Source: Lithobates sylvaticus
Lineage: Eukaryota > Chordata > Amphibia > Anura > Ranidae
Direction of reading: 5' to 3'
Assembly: GCA_028564925.1 (NCBI GenBank)
Contig: CM053030.1
Location: forward strand, 402,171,073 to 402,235,072
DNA length: 64,000 bases
Both the position numbers and the translations under genes were made by a program. Shown one piece after another: positions 22,780 to 34,561 of the stretch. How positions within the stretch are numbered: the stretch's first letter is position 1; every line of letters begins with the position of its first letter. Under the pieces are notes generated by a model. That model worked only from the letters and a program-made list of their open reading frames with translations, did no database searches and had not been told where the DNA came from.

Positions 22780-24160
22780 ATGTGTTAGACTTGTGTGACT
22801 CATTTTAGAAAAAGACTGACATACAGTCGGTGGTTCATACTCTGGAGAATCCTGGTGCCCAGGGTGAAAATCCACCAAGCCTCACTCTTGAAGAAGTATT
22901 TGATGGCAGTCCCACCCCATCCTCCCATATTCTAACTTATGAGAATGAAAAAATCGTATATGGACACCATATGTCTTTAAACTGGCAAAGAGATGTTAGC
23001 GAGTCACAATTGTTTTCCCCTATACACACACTATCTGGAGATGTACTGTGCATCCTACATAATAAAGCATACACAATCAGCATTCCACCATGTTGTATAT
23101 GGTATGTCTGACCAGTATCAAAAGACTTAAATTCAGTGCTATGGAACCTACAATAGCAGCAGATGTTGCCTTTGTAATAGGTCTTAACATTGAACTAAAG
23201 TGATTTACATGTATCTCTGTGATACAACATCATTCCCAGGGTGGGTGCTCTCCTACTAGAGAAGCAACACCCTGTCTTTAATACAGAATGTAGGGATGTA
23301 TCACTAAATCCTATGTGTAAATTATTTTTATTATACAGTATTCGTTACTTTATTGTACTCCTGGTAGTAGGTGATCACAAAAGTTACACGGTGATCCTCT
23401 GCTTGTTTATCAGAGGATCAATCCTCTTTCACAATCAAAGATTTTCTATCTCTACCCTTGGCCACAGAATCACCCCCTGAAATTATCCAAAAAAAACACA
23501 TTCTTTCAATCTTTGTTGAACTATCCTGTATACTGTATACTGGTAAAAAAAAAATCATCACTAGAGCAATTTATTCTTGGTCACTGACAGGTATAGATTT
23601 AATTGTGTGATGTGGATGACAACTCAATGCTAATAATACCATATTGCCTAAAACGTTTTTATGAAAGGTTCTAGTGTCCACCCTTCCCGGCAGACAGTCC
23701 CATGTCAAAGTGATGTCCACAAAATCAATGGCTGTTACTATTATGAGAAAAAAAATGAAAGTTTAACTTGTTAGAATTCAAATATTCTACAAAGGACTTA
23801 AGCTCCACCTCATTTCCAGACCAAATCAAGATTAGGTCATCTATGAAGCGACTGTACCAAACAATTCTAGTTCTAAATGATTTTACGTCTTCCCACCACT
23901 ACATTTACAAATTAGCCAATGGCACCAGGAATAGTTCCCTCCTTGAGCGTCTTGGTGAATTGGTGGATAAATACCTCCATCCCCTTCTCCTGAGGCTCCC
24001 CAGCTATCTATAAGGCATTAGTTCAGTTGTAGCTCATGTACAGAATGTAGTATGGCAGTCCAATTTTTCTTTGGGTGACTTTTAAAGTGAGAACCCTCTA
24101 CTCCTCCATACCTCATTAGCTCACAGTATTTCTCCTAGTATTGGTGGAGTTTCTACTTAA
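22780..24160 (-). pseudogene. PLE-3 reverse transcriptase/GIY-YIG fragment, minus-strand half of an inverted pair
   Basis: On the minus strand the RT motif RFIDDLILIWSG is encoded near 23840. A thumb stretch follows with CLPGRVDTRTFHK and LLALSCHPHHTIKSIP (about 23600-23710), and then endonuclease-side sequence with VRHTIYN and YYVGCT (about 23040-23110) and GLVDFHPG-like C-terminal sequence near 22860. The frame is heavily decayed. The family differs from PLE-1 and PLE-2. It lies head to head with a second copy to its right. Confidence 0.75.
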
Positions 24161-25072
24161 AAATAATTATTTTATTTTTGATAATTAATTTTATCTGCAA
24201 AGCAGTGGAGCGCCCATGGGTGCAATATTTTCTCCATCATTGGATAATTTGTACATGAAATGGGGGAGGAGCACCTTTTTTTTTTTAGAACTAAAACAGC
24301 ACATTTTCTGAACATCACTATGACAGGAGATTGTCTGTCCGGTAGAGTGGACACCATAACCTTTCATAAAGACATTTCAGACAATAAGGTATTATTAGCA
24401 TTGAGTTGTCATCCACCTCATACAATTAAATCTATCCCCGTCAGTGAATTGTAGGTTAGTTCAACAAAGATTCAAAGAATGTGTTTTTTCATATAATATC
24501 ATACAGAGGGGTCAGTCTGTGGTCAAGGGTAGAGATAGAAAATCCTTGATTGTGAAAGATGATTGATCCTCTAACAAACAAGCAGAGGATAACCCTGTAA
24601 CGTTTGTGACAACCTACCCCCCAGGAGTACGATAAAGTAGTAACAGTATAAAAAAAATGATTTACCCATATGATTTAGTGATAAATCCCTACATTCTTTA
24701 TTGAAAGCAGGGTGTCGCTTCTCTAGTAGGAGGGCATCCACCCCGGAAACAATGTTGCCTTTTCTGCAGCGATATATGTAAACCACTTTGGTTGGAAGTT
24801 AAGGGCTCTTACAAGTGCAGAGTAAACTATTGTAAGGTCCATAGTAAAAGTATGAGTCTTTTGTTACTGGTCAGACATACCATATACAGCAATATATTAA
24901 TTGCAATTCAAAATATACTGTTCATCTGGTGGAATGGCAATTTTCAGTATGTGGGGTACACAATACATCCTCTAAAAGTACTTATAGGGGAACATTATTG
25001 TGACTCTGGCAATCCTAATGCCAAAAAACATCTCTAACATATCTTGCCACTTTAAAGACATACTGTATATGG
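24161..25072 (+). pseudogene. PLE-3 reverse transcriptase/GIY-YIG fragment, plus-strand half of an inverted pair
   Basis: On the plus strand GAIFSPSLDNLYMKW near 24215-24265 corresponds to the RT motif usually read as GTxxAPSYANLYMGxWE. FLNITMTGD, GRVDTITFHK and CHPPHTIKSIP follow (about 24310-24440), then VRHTIYS and YVGYTIHPLKVLIGEH (about 24860-24990), the GIY-YIG part. The motif C segment is missing between these parts. The frame is broken in several places. It runs into Harbinger copy 3 near 25073. Confidence 0.75.
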
Positions 25073-26450
25073 TGGCAAAATTAGATCTTTTCATTTTTGC
25101 CTTAAATTTTTGTACGTTGAACTTTGTAAGTTCCAGAGTTGTGTATGTTATGGTTTGAAACATGCCTGTTAGGGCAAAATCTATAACTAAAAATGTCAAA
25201 CTTCATTAAACAAAGAAGTATTTTTGGTGGAAAAATGTTTTACAACGCACATGTAAATTGCACGGAGTAAGAGTTTTTATACTCAACAATGAGTGGTTTT
25301 CTTCTTTCAATACTCAATACCAGTTTTTGTATTAAGTTGTTGTTTACAGTGACAATGGGGGTTATTTAATAAAGCAAAATCCACTTGGCACTACAAGTGC
25401 ACTAGGAGAACCGAGGAGATAGCTAAAAGAAACACAAGCATTAAATCAAATTCAAGATGATTTCCGATGAAAATAATTTTTTCATTTTATAAAAGGATCA
25501 AAAATTTTCTGGCATAGCAATAGCCCCCTACCAGTAAAATAGTCCAGATACTTTTGACGCACATCACGGGCGCTTTGGGGGGGGGCAAGCCAGGATGGCC
25601 AGCTTCCAGGGCCATCATTGTAGTTATGTCCTGAATTGTGGCATCAGGCCCAACTGAAGGCACATCATTTGGAGCATTTATTCTTAAATAATTATGGAAT
25701 TATGGAGAATACAGCATGCTAGCACTATGTGATTCAGTTTATACTCCGCCATGTTTATTGCCGTAAGGAATAGGCGGAACCGGCTGGCCAATATACCAAA
25801 CGCATTCTCCACCACTCTTCTGGCTCTGGCCAGACGGTAATTAAAAACCCTCTTCTCCGGGGTGAGGGTCCTCTGGGGGAATGGCCTCATCAGATGTTTA
25901 CCCAGACCAAATGCTTCATCTGTGACAAACACAAATGGGAGTCCTTCTACGTTCTCTTCCGCAGGTGGCAATCCCAAGCCACCACTCTGGAGACGTTGGT
26001 AGAACTTGTCTGGGCAAAGACTTCACCATCTGACATCAGGCAATTTTTGCCCACGTCCACATATAAAAACTCATATGTCGCCGACACCACCGCCATCAAT
26101 ACGATACTATTAAACCCCTTATAGTTAAAATAGTATGACCCCGAGTGAGGTAGTGGGATGATGTGGACATATTTCCCATTGATTGTCCCTCCGCAGTTGG
26201 GAAAGTCCCAACACTGGGAAAACTGGGAGGCCACAGTCTGCCATTCCTGCGGCGTTGAAGGAAACTGGAGTCAAAACAGAAAAAATAAAATGAGTACTTT
26301 TGCACATAACATTGCAAGCAGATTAGACACAAACATTCTTGGCCAACATCAGTATAACATTTATTTTAAGGAGTATTTAAAGACAAAAAGATAAGGTACA
26401 TTTATCAGATTCCTCACCCCCTCTGATGGCCCATTGTAAACATTTTAGGG
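25073..26450 (-). mobile_element. Harbinger copy 3, internal fragment
   Basis: It contains the exon 2 region of the DDE transposase and 3' flank sequence shared with copy 1 (GTTGAACTTTGTAAGTTCC near 25118). No terminal repeats are seen, so it is a fragment. Confidence 0.7.
25520..26264 (-). pseudogene. Harbinger DDE transposase exon 2 fragment
   Basis: It follows a CTCCAG acceptor. It contains WDFPNCGGTINGKYVHI (the first catalytic Asp of the usual AIDG is Asn here), then FVTDEAFGLGKHLMRPFP with the second Asp, and RRVVENAFGILASRFR with the Glu. The frame shifts between the first and second parts near 25950-25980, and the C-terminal end is missing. It is inactive. Confidence 0.85.
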
Positions 26451-26713
26451 GGGGTTCTAGATGAGTTTGGGACCCCACAAAAAAGCACCGCTCCTCTACC
26501 GCTCCTGCCCATTGAAATGCCTGCAAAGCGCTTCGGCAGCAGTGCTACATGGGTGCATTTAACCCTTTATTCGGCCACCAGCGGGGGTTAAAAGTGCCCC
26601 GCTAGCGGCCGAATAGTGCCACTAAAATGACGGTAAAGCACCAAGAAATCCCGCTGTGTGGACTACCCTTTTTCCCAGGGAAGATGATCCCCATTGAGCT
26701 AATCCCCCACAAT

Positions 26714-26757
<44 letters not shown>
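26451..26757. repeat. MITE remnant and (TA)n microsatellite
   Basis: A hairpin-like CGGCCACCAGCGGGG with CCCCGCTAGCGGCCG lies near 26572-26611. A pure TA run occupies about 26722-26756 directly before a Tc1 end, which fits insertion into a TA-rich target. Confidence 0.5.
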
Positions 26758-26759
<2 letters not shown>

Positions 26760-27346
26760 AAAACAATTATATGATCCCCTGCAGATTCTACTTTGGTGCT
26801 GTTTCCCATCTAAAGGTACAGGCCGACTTTGCCGCATTGAGGGGCCATGGGCAGGGCCATGTATTGTAAAATCTTGGATGAGAACCTTCTTCCCTTAGCC
26901 AGAACACTGAAGATGGGTCATGGATGGGTCTTCCAGCATGACAATGACCCAAAACATCCTGCCAAGGCCACAAAGGAGTGTCTCAAGAAGAAGTACATTA
27001 AGGTCATGGAGTGGCCTAGCCAGTCTCCAGACCTTAGTCCTATAGAAAATTTATTGAGGGAGCTGACACTTTAAGTTTCCAAGCGACAGCCAAGAAACCT
27101 TAAGGATTTAGAGAAGAAAAAGAAAAATCTCTCCTGAGATGTGTGCAAACCTACAACTACAAGAAACGTCTTACCTCTGTGCTTGCCAACAATGGTTTCT
27201 CCCCCAAGTACTAAGTCATGTTTTGCTTGGGGATCAAATACTTATTTTACTCACTGAACTGCAACTCAATTTATAACATTTGTATTGTGTTTTTTCTGGA
27301 TTTTTGATTGATATTCTGTCTCTATCGTTTAAAATACACCTATGAT
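26758..27346 (+). mobile_element. Tc1/mariner-like fragment with transposase C-terminus
   Basis: The left end resembles a Tc1 terminus (AGGGAAAACAATTATATGAT). After a deletion, 26847-27074 encodes the last catalytic part: [18 protein letters not shown] carries the second Asp and [15 protein letters not shown] carries the final acidic residue of the DD34E triad. The N-terminal half and the right terminus are missing. Words near 27225 (GGGGATCAAATACTTATTT) echo the left end in inverse orientation. It is inactive. Confidence 0.85.
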
Positions 27347-27876
27347 GATCTCGTCAGGAGGGGATGGGGTTGGAGATGGGATAAACAAATAGAGAGGAGA
27401 AAGATCACATTTGAATTGTAAATCTGATAAATTCAGTAAATGATTCAATCTTTTATTAATAAGCATAAAAAAATAACCTGTATATCAAATCAGCAGTAAG
27501 TCATTGGTATGGGCAAAATTGAAAATATATTTAGAATTAAATAAAGAGCACAGCTTGTTTCCTTTCTACTTTTCAATGATTAAGCTTAAGAGATTAATCA
27601 TATAAAATTGTGTTTATTTTTTATAAGACTTTAATATAATAAAAATAGATTATTTGACTTAAATTTGCTACTGAATGATAGAAAAGATTACTACAGCTGA
27701 AAAAAAAACCCATACGCACAATTATAATTGTTCATTAAATGTAACTCCTATGTAATACATGTATTGATGCACAAAGGAGGATTTTGCATCACCTAAAACA
27801 AGTTTCTGATTTTGCCACTTGAAGCATAAATAAACAATTTGATTTAAGGCTACTGAAATAGAAAGCATTTTAAACA
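27347..27876. other. AT-rich unassigned sequence
   Basis: I see nothing I can support here. T and A runs dominate. Confidence 0.4.
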
Positions 27877-29300
27877 TCCTGGCTTCGTGTGAACTTTAGA
27901 ACCCTATTAAAGTCTATGGGACTCGAACGTTCAAAATCAAAAGTGCTAATTTTAAAGGCTTATATGCAAGTTATTGTCATAAAAAGTGTTTGGGGACCTG
28001 GGTCCTGCCCCAGGGGACATGTATCAATGCAAAAAAAAGTTTTAAAAACGGTGTCAGAGGGGGGCGGGGTCACCCTTACATCACTGGGGAAGCCTGGGTT
28101 TCCCCTGGATTTCTCCACAGAGACACAGCTGAGAAGGACTGGGCCACCCGTCACCTGACCCCGCCCCCCTCTGACGCAAGGGAAAAGCTGGGCTTCCCCA
28201 ATGATGTACGGGTGACCCCGCCCCCTTTGATGTAACGCAGGTTTCCGTTACATCAGAGGGGGGCGGGGTCACCCGTACGTCACTGGGGAAGCCCCTGCAT
28301 CAGAGGGGGCGGGGTCAGGTGACGGATGGCCCGGTCCTCCTCAGCTAACAGGGGATTCCCGCAGTGTCTCCATGGAGACAGGACGCGCTGCGCTGCGTCG
28401 TTGGAAGAGATCAGCTATCGCTGGACCCCGGAGAAGAGATCACCCATCGCTGGATAGCAAGAGTGGATTACCGCCGCTGGAATCTTTTTTTTTCCCAACA
28501 GTGTCTGTGTGTTTTTTAACTATTTTTTACACTTTCTTTGTGAAATGGTAGGGGTGCTTTTGTACCCCCTTATCATTTCAAACAGGGGGGGCGGGATCTG
28601 GGGGTCCCTTGTTAAAGGGGGCTTCCAGATTCTGATAAGCCCCCCGCCCCCGCCCGCAGACCCCCACAATCACCGGGCAAGGGTTGTGGGGATGAGGCCC
28701 TTGTCCTCATCAACATGGGGACATGGTGCTTTGAGGGGTCACAGACCCCCAAAGCATCCTCCCAATGTTAAGGGCATGTAGCCTGGTACGGTTCAGGAGG
28801 GGAGGCGCTATTTTGTCCCCCCTCTTTTCCTGCGGCCTGCCAGGTTGCGTGCTCGGATAAGGGTCTGGTATGGATATTAAGGGGGAACCCCACGTCATTT
28901 TTTTTTATTTGACCCGGGGTTCCCCTTAATATCCATACCAGACCTGAAGGGCCTGGTAATTGAATTTTGGGGGAACCCCACGCATATTTTTTTTTGTTTA
29001 TCAATGACTTTCAATGACTGTTCTCTGTATTACAGGAGCCGACAATTCATTATAGCCGCGAGTGATTTTAAATGCTTTTTTCCTGCAAAAATGACACTTT
29101 GTGCAGGGACAATTCTAAGCACGGGAAACATGCACCCCTTTACAGGCATACTATACACACCCCCCAGGTACGAAATTTAAAGGAATATTGCACTTTTATT
29201 GTTTCACTTTAAGCATTATTAAAATCACTGCTTCAGAAAAAACTTTAGTTTTTAAAACTTTTTTTGCATTGATACATGTCCCCTGGGTTGCTAGTTAGGT
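27877..29300. mobile_element. Hairpin-rich non-autonomous element, about 1.3-1.4 kb
   Basis: A near-perfect inverted repeat of about 38 bp, built on CAGGGGACATGTATCAATGC, lies at 28011-28049 and 29248-29285. Between the arms, GGGGGCGGGGTCACCC and its complement alternate (28050-28320). A second hairpin pairs GGTCTGGTATGGATATTAAG (28862) with its complement (28922-28941). The superfamily is unknown, and the true ends may lie slightly outside the inverted repeat. Confidence 0.55.
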
Positions 29301-29537
29301 TTTTGGTCACTTAATTTATTTTATCATTCGGTTATGGTTTACTCATATCTTCATGTTTGCTGTGTATTTGGTTCGCTGGTGTCTGCATAGGTTGTGTTTC
29401 ACTGTTAATAGACTTGCTTAAATCATATATAGTCTGGTTTCAGTTTACTAAGTGTAGCTACACAGATTGCGTCATCCCTGCTGCTGGATGCCTGTATTCA
29501 GTATCCCTAACCACTTCCACTTCCAGTATCTCACTAA
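29301..29537. other. Unassigned spacer
   Basis: No coding or structural feature is evident. Confidence 0.3.
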
Positions 29538-30626
29538 CCACTTCTCGCCCACCATATAACAGAATGATGGCCAGAAAGTGGTTGTATTATCCTGACTGGG
29601 CATCATATGATGTTCAGCAGGATAAGCCACTAGTGCACGCCCGCAGAGGCGCAGCACAGAAATTGGTGATGTGGTATGTCAGCCTGACACACCGCATCTC
29701 CAATTCCTGTAAAGAGTCTATGATGTAGGATCTTTACCATATGATCAGCTGTGTCCAATCACAGCCCATCCTATGGTAACCAGGAAGTGCCGTCTATTGG
29801 CTTTTCCTTTACTCGCGTTGACAAGGCGCCAGTAGAGGAGAGCCGATCGGTCTTCGCTGATAATCAGCAGATTAATTATCAGTGCAGACCCATCAAGGGT
29901 GCCCATTGGAGACCACCAGGGATGCCCAATAGAGCCTACCAGGGATGCCCACTAGAGCCCACCAGGGATGTCAATCAGTTCCAATCAGTGCCCATTCAAA
30001 ATGCCAATCTGTGCCCTTTAGTGATGCCTGTAAGTGCCTCCTAATCAGTGCTGCCTATCAGTGCCATCTATCAGTGTTGCCCATCAGTGTCACCCATCAG
30101 TGATCATCAGTGCCACCTATGAGTGCCCACCAGTGCTGCCTATCGTTGTCCATCAGTGCCGCCTATCAGTGCCCATCAGTGCCACCTATGAGTGCCCATC
30201 AATGCAACATATCAGTACCCATCAGTGCTGCATATTAGTGCCACCTATCAGTGCCCATCAGTGCTGCTTATCATTGCTGCCTATCAGTGCTGCATATAAG
30301 TCCCTATTTATCAGTGCCCATCAGTGCCACCTCATCAGTGCCCGTCAGTGCAGCCTCATCAGTGCTCCCCAGTGAATTAGAAAACATACTTATTTACAAC
30401 GTTTTATAACAGATTTTCAGTCTTTTTTTATTTGTAGTGCAAAAAATAAAAAACCCAGAGGGGATCAAATAGCACCTAAAGAAAGCCCTATTTGTGGGAA
30501 CAAAATGATAAAAATTTGGGGTACAGAGTTGCATGACTGCGCAATTGTCATTCAAAATGCAACAGCGCTAAAACCTGAAAGTTGGCCTGGGCAGGAAGGG
30601 GGTGAACGTGCCCTGTATTGAAGTGG
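29538..30626. mobile_element. TTAA-type element, 1.1 kb
   Basis: It starts CCACTTCTCGCC after CTAA (a changed TTAA) and ends GAAGTGG before TTAA (30627-30630). Its last 200 bp (GCAAAAAATAAAAAACCCAG, then a GCATGACTGCGCAATT-like stretch) match the last 200 bp of the larger TTAA element at 31008-36087, so the two are one family. Confidence 0.75.
30040..30370. repeat. Minisatellite of TATCAGTGCC / CATCAGTGCC words
   Basis: About 25 imperfect units of 11-12 bases such as CATCAGTGCCACCTATCAGT are present inside the TTAA element. Frames over it are artefacts of the period. Confidence 0.9.
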
Positions 30627-30689
30627 TTAAGAAACCTATTTCTATACAGGAATTTTCATTTATTCACTGGGGTTGCTTTATTAAAGAAG

Positions 30690-30755
30690 GAAAAAGTTAA
30701 TTTAGCCCAAATAACCAGTGTCACTGTATATGTCTATTCTCTCCAACTTCCCTAA
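30690..30755 (+). pseudogene. L2/CR1-like LINE endonuclease piece, left of Harbinger copy 2
   Basis: The codons before the Harbinger insertion read LFSPTSL and continue on its far side as RIAVIYRPPG, the conserved APE-type endonuclease motif of L2/CR1 LINEs. The TAA of the target duplication lies inside the joined codons. The left limit of the LINE is not clear. Confidence 0.45.
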
Positions 30756-31549
30756 AGCCCCATACACACGGTCGGATTATCCGCGGACCAGGTCGGTCGG
30801 ATCCTGTCCGTCGTACTTTGTCCGATGTTGGTGTTGCGTACACACGGTCGGACTACGTTGTCGGAATATCCGGTCTGCAAGAACGTCGTGACGTAAGTCG
30901 TCTTCCACGAGATTAGAAAAGGAAGTTCAGCACCACGTCAGGCACCCGTTGGGCTCCTTCTGCTGATCCCGTGTTTATCGCGAGTTAGTCGAAGTTTGGT
31001 GACTTAACCACTTCCCGACCGCCCCATGTAGATATACGTCGGCAGAATGGCACGTACAGGCAGAATCACGTACCTGTACGTGACATTCTTCCGGCGGTTG
31101 GGGGGTCCGATCGGACCCCCCTCCGCCGGCGGGGACGGTCGGGATCGCTTCAGGAGCGATCCGGGACGAGGGGACGGCCAGTGGTTTCTGGCCACCCCCT
31201 CGCGATCGCTCCTGGCCAATGAAAAGCTTCCCCTTCCTGTCTATTGTATAGACAGGAAGGCGGAAGTGATGTCACGCTCGGTGCGCCGGTCTATGTGACC
31301 GGAGACGCCGAGCGGCGAACATGTAAAGGTTAGTGCACAACAGTACACTGACACCAGTACAGTTAGGCACATATTCCACCCCCCTGTCACCCCCAGATCA
31401 CCCCCAGATCACCCCCCCCCCCCCCAGTCACAGTGTCACTAATTGCAGTGATCATTTTTTTACTGATCACTGCATTTAGTGTCAGTGTGACTGTAATAAC
31501 TGTCAGGGCAGTTAGTTTTAGGTCCAAGGTAGCCCCCTACCCCCCCCAA

Positions 31550-32480
31550 TAAAGGTTTAACCCCTTGATTGCCCCCCAGGTAACCCTTTCACCCCCTTTT
31601 GCCAGTGTCACTAGGCGATCGTTTTTCTGATCGCTGTATTAGTGTCACTGCTGTCGCTAGGTAACCATTTTTTTTTTTTTAGGTAACCGCCATGTTTATA
31701 TAGGTTCATAAATAGTTTTATAGGTCAGGTACCCCCATATTACAACCTAAATAAAGGTTTTAACCCCTGATTGCCCCTAGAGTTAACCCTTTCACCAGTG
31801 ATCACTGTATAACTGTCACTGGTGACGCTGGTTAGCCAGTTAGTTATTTCGTTATTTAGGTTCCCCGTCAGGTTTTTATATAGCGTCAGGTACCCCCATA
31901 TATTACCTAATAAAGGTTTTAACCCCCTGATTGCCCCTAGTTAACCCTTTCACCCCCTTTTGCCAGTGTCACTAAGCGATCGTTTTTCTGATCGCTGCAT
32001 TAGTGTCGCTAGGTAACCATTTTTTTTTTTTTAGGTAACCGCCATGTTTATATAGGTTCATAAATAGGTTTATAGGTCAGGTACCCCCATATTACAACCT
32101 AAATAAAGGTTTTAACCCCCTGATTGCCCCTAGAGTTAACCCTTTCACCAGTGATCACTGTATAACTGTCACTGGTGACGCTGGTTAGCCAGTTAGTTAT
32201 TTCGTTATTTAGGTTCCCCGTCAGGTTTTTATATAGCGTCAGGTACCCCCATATATTACCTAATAAAGGTTTAACCCCCTGATTGCCCTAGTTAACCCTT
32301 TCACCCCTTTTGCCAGTGTCACTAAGCGATCGTTTTTCTGATCGCTGCATTAGTGTCGCTAGGTAACCAGTTTTTTTTTGTATTACTGTTACGGGTGACG
32401 CTGGTTAGTTAGCTTGTTTTTTATACTGTCAGGGCACCCGCCATTTATTACCCAATAACGGTTTAACCCCCTGATCGCCC
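31550..32480. repeat. About 350-bp tandem array, 2.5 units
   Basis: TTTTGCCAGTGTCACTA recurs near 31598, 31958 and 32307. Each unit contains AGCGATCGTTTTTCTGATCG, a T run, and AATAAAGGTTTAACCCC. Confidence 0.85.
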
Positions 32481-33277
32481 GGCGGGTGATATCAATTAGG
32501 TTTTAGGGTCAAATAAGGTCTGCGTCGCCCCAGGTTAGTGCCAGTACCGCAAACACCCACGCACAAAGCATACACCTCCCTTAGTGGCACAGTATCTGAA
32601 CAGATCAATATCTGATCTGATCAGATCTATACTAGCGTCCCAGCAGTTTAGGGTTCCAAAAAAAACCGCATTGTTAGCGGGATCAGCCCAGATACCTGCT
32701 AGCACCTGCGTTTTCCCCCTCCGCCCAGCCCAGCCCACCCAAGTGCAGTATCGATCGATCACTGTCACTTACAAAACACTAAGCACACATAACTGCAGCG
32801 TTCGCAGAGTCAGGCCTGATCCCTGCGATCGCTAACAGTTTTTTTGTGGTAGCGTTTTGATTCAGTCGCTTCAGTCAGGAGCTTTTTTACCTGTGAATCT
32901 CAAAAAAATAAAAAAAAATAAAATAGTTGTCGTTTTATTGTTCTCTCTCTCACTCTATTCTCTCTCTATTGTTGCTCTTTTTTTACTCCATTCTATTCTG
33001 CAATGTTTTATTATGTTTTATCATGTTTTATCATGCTTGCTTTTCAGGTATGTAATTTTGTTTACTGTGTTTTAGTGTTAAGCATTTTTTTGTTTTCAGG
33101 TGCGCCATTCAGTTGCAACGCGGATTTATTTATCTTGACAGCAACAGCGTTTGCTCCCACGATACATAAAGACGCGACTCCAACACTGTAGGAGGTGATT
33201 TCACCACCACAGTTAAAAAAAAGAGCATATATGCTGAAGCATGGGGGCAGCAGGGGGGGGGAGGAGCGATTGGCTCC
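32481..33277. other. Non-coding interior of TTAA element
   Basis: It contains GATCGATCACTGTCACTTAC-like sequence and AT-rich runs. I find no transposase frame longer than chance. Confidence 0.4.
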
Positions 33278-33280
33278 TAA

Positions 33281-33324
33281 TGCCACGTACATACGGTCGA
33301 AATTCCGACCGTGTGTACACGGCA
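33281..33324. mobile_element. 44-bp Harbinger element made only of its two ends
   Basis: The sequence TGCCACGTACATACGGTCGA faces its complement CGACCGTGTGTACACGGCA with almost nothing between. TAA flanks both sides (33278-33280 and 33325-33327). It looks like an insertion whose interior has been lost. Confidence 0.8.
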
Positions 33325-33327
33325 TAA

Positions 33328-34561
33328 CTTTTGCGGGAGGATGCCCCCATGCATCGGCATATATAAATGGTGCATGTATGCCCATCATTAGAAGTGGGTG
33401 GATGAAGGGAGGTATTCTAATGGTGGGCATACCCACCAATCAATCTCTTTTTTTCGTTCAGCCAAGAGGCTGCATGAAAAAAAAAAGATTACAATATATG
33501 TCCAGTATGTTGCTGGACTTTGAATGGTTATACCAGAATGATGCCTGCAGGTTTAGGTATCATCTTGGTATCATTCTTTTCAGCCAGTGATCGGCTTTCA
33601 TGTAAAAGCAATTCTAGCGGGTAATTAGCCTCTAGACTGCTTTTACAAGCAGTGGGAGGGAATGTCCCCCCTCCCGGATATAAACCGCGCCATTGGGAAA
33701 TTGGGAAAGCATTTTATCACACCAATCTTGGTGTGGTCAGATGCTTTGAGGGCAGAGGAAAGATCTAGGGTCTAATAGACCCCAATTTTTTCAAAAAAAG
33801 AGTACCTGTCACTGCCTATTGCTATCATAGGGGATATTTACATTCCCTGAGATAACAATAAAAATCATAACAAAGAAAAAAAAATGGAAGGAACAGTTTA
33901 AAAATAAAATAAAAAAGCTAAATAAATAAAAAAAAAACCAAAAAAAAAAAAAAAGCACCCCTGCCCCCCCTTCTCTTGCGCAAAGGCGTACACAAGCGTT
34001 GGTCTGGCGTCATATGTAAACAGCAATTGCACCATGCATGTGAGGTATCACCGCGAAGGTCAGATCGAGGGCAGTAATTTTAGCAGTAGACCTCCTCCGT
34101 GAATCTAATGTGGTATCATGTAAAGGCTTTTAAAGGCTTTTAAAAATGTATGTAGTTTGTCGCCACTGCGTGTTTGTGCGCAATTTTAAAGCATGTCGTG
34201 TTTGGTATCCATGTACTCGGCCTAAGATCATATTTTTTATTTCATCAAAAATTTGAGCAATATAGTGTGTTTTAGTGCATTAAAATAAAAAAAAGTGTAT
34301 TTTTTCCACAAAAAATGCGTTTGAAAAATCGCTGCGCAAATACTGTGTGGAAAAAAAAAAAAATGCAACACCCACCATTTTAATCTGTAGGGCCTTTGCT
34401 TTAACATTATATATAGTGTTTGGGGGTTCAACGTAATTTTCTTGCAAAAAAAAAATATGTTTTCATGTAAACAAAAAGTGTCAGAAAGGGCTTTGTCTAC
34501 AAGTGGTTAGAAGAGTGGGTGACGTGTGACATAGGCTTCTAAATGTTGTGCATAAAATGCC
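33328..34561. other. Non-coding interior of TTAA element
   Basis: AT-rich sequence with long A runs. I see no gene. Confidence 0.4.

Noticed and set aside
29357-29728. 123-aa plus-strand frame
   Set aside because: It crosses the start of a TTAA element and has no family resemblance.
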